64,000 nucleotides of DNA from Candidatus Magnetocorallium paracelense (GTDB lineage Bacteria > Nitrospirota > Thermodesulfovibrionia > Thermodesulfovibrionales > Magnetobacteriaceae). Both the position numbers and the translations under genes were made by a program. The notes under the pieces were generated by a model. The model did no database searches. It was not told the DNA's origin and saw only the letters and a list, made by a program, of their open reading frames with translations. This document shows, piece by piece, positions 63,469 to 64,000 of the stretch. Where the stretch lies: NCBI GenBank assembly GCA_029001845.1, contig JAREWP010000062.1, positions 1-64,000 on the forward strand, given 5' to 3'. Position 1 is the first letter of the stretch. Each line of letters starts with the position of its first letter.

Positions 63469-63900
63469 TTAAGCCGCGTCCTGAACTTCAACAACCAGAC
63501 GTTTCCCTAAAAAAGTGAGAGCTGCGTTTACTTGCTCAATATGCGACCGATGGTCCAAATCAACCAGCCGGCCGATTGCATCTTTATTTAGACCAAGCAT
63601 TTCTCCTAAAGTCGTATATGTAATCTTTTCCTCACAGATTGCTTTATATAAAGCCAATTTTGCTGAAACCAATGGTGGAACGATGACAGTTTCCTGTCCG
63701 GCTTCAGGTATCGACGGATTGGGGATGTCACGACCTTCATTAATATATCCGCCTAAAGCAGCAATAAGACAATCGATCGTTTCAGATAATGTCTCATCTT
63801 TTGTTTCTATGTCAGTAACAGCTTCAGGAACATCGGGAAAAGTAATCAGGTAACTACCATCACTTTGTTCCATCAATGCAAAAGGATATTCAAACTTCAT
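63469..63900 (-). CDS. hicB: HicB-family antitoxin
   Basis: 143 residues. The HicB partial RNase H-like domain (~1-60) has YPFALMEQSDGSYLITFPDVPEAVT and LSETIDCLIAALGGYINEGRDIP. The C-terminal part (~75-143) is an HTH DNA-binding segment (ALYKAICEEKITYTTLGEML, AIGRLVDLDHRSHIEQV), as in self-regulating HicB proteins. GAGAGGTTTAT before the ATG is a good ribosome site. A short coding end just upstream is likely the toxin gene hicA, so this should be the antitoxin of a hicAB pair. Confidence 0.92.
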   Translation of the reverse strand: MKFEYPFALMEQSDGSYLITFPDVPEAVTDIETKDETLSETIDCLIAALGGYINEGRDIPNPSIPEAGQETVIVPPLVSAKLALYKAICEEKITYTTLGEMLGLNKDAIGRLVDLDHRSHIEQVNAALTFLGKRLVVEVQDAA

Positions 63901-63914
63901 ATAAACCTCTCATT

Positions 63915-64000
63915 TCATGAAATATCATCAAGCGTCAAACCAAGCTGGTCAAGCATTGCAGATAGCAAGCCTGCTCTGATTTCTTTCTTCCGATCTTTAA
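63915..64000 (-). CDS. Likely 3' end of hicA toxin gene (partial)
   Basis: The reading frame runs in from the window edge and ends at 63915, 14 bases before hicB. The visible residues, KDRKKEIRAGLLSAMLDQLG then LTLDDIS, fit the C-terminus of HicA mRNA interferases (KEI-x-x-G-x-L-x-x-x-L-x-Q pattern). The order toxin then antitoxin is typical. The catalytic histidine is outside the window, so the assignment rests on this short end and the neighbour. Confidence 0.5.
   Translation of the reverse strand, partial: KDRKKEIRAGLLSAMLDQLGLTLDDIS

Overview
This window is a contiguous bacterial chromosome segment, AT-rich over most of its length, from a Gram-negative (diderm) bacterium. A broken TonB-dependent receptor and a MotA/TolQ/ExbB-type ion channel both imply an outer membrane. 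The signalling genes (HDOD, MEDS-LuxR, REC-PAS-sigma54 activator, REC-HD-GYP, CNB-histidine kinase, CHASE2-Ser/Thr kinase, cyclase-FHA) and the abundance of intergenic palindromic repeats resemble deltaproteobacterial, Nitrospirota-like or neighbouring uncultured lineages. The sequence alone does not settle the phylum.

Region 1 (1-15,970) is the conserved translation cluster, all on the + strand: tuf, then rpsJ-rplCDWB-rpsS-rplV-rpsC-rplP-rpmC-rpsQ (S10), rplNXE-rpsNH-rplFR-rpsE-rpmD-rplO-secY-map-infA-rpmJ (spc) and rpsMKD-rpoA-rplQ (alpha). Genes are tightly packed, often overlapping, and seven ribosomal genes start with GTG or TTG. A 29-codon single-membrane-helix ORF overlaps the rplQ stop codon.

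Region 2 (16,300-26,810) holds an EVE-domain protein; a minus-strand run of cysteine desulfurase, zinc-ribbon membrane HExxH protein and metallo-beta-lactamase-fold hydrolase; a SYLF protein and a tail-anchored coiled-coil protein between two inverted repeat copies; a three-gene module (MotA/ExbB-like channel, MotB-like subunit with a long coiled coil instead of an OmpA domain, small exported protein); an AAA/PD-(D/E)XK protein; and an isopentenyl-phosphate-kinase-like protein.

Region 3 (27,300-44,300) is rich in regulation: HDOD, histidine kinase plus sigma54-type response regulator, a large unknown protein, MEDS-LuxR, REC-PAS and a cyclic-nucleotide-binding histidine kinase. A minus-strand surface-polysaccharide group (UDP-glucuronate decarboxylase, two glycosyltransferases, a membrane protein) sits within it.

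Region 4 (44,300-64,000) has an Rpn-type nuclease; a signalling block of disordered repeat protein, adenylate cyclase-FHA and CHASE2-TPR-Ser/Thr kinase; a MerR regulator; an MTAP-family phosphorylase; a substrate-binding protein, histidine kinase and CheY group; REC-HD-GYP; aroD; a membrane WD40 protein; a TonB-receptor pseudogene; and hicB with the end of a likely hicA.

The most distinctive feature outside the genes is a set of at least six families of short foldback repeats confined to intergenic DNA of the accessory part. One has five copies, all in the same orientation. One fragment has become the last codons of the Ser/Thr kinase gene. The most interesting protein systems are the motor-like module at 21,697-23,947 and the cyclase-FHA / kinase / CNB-kinase neighbourhood at 42,943-51,714.
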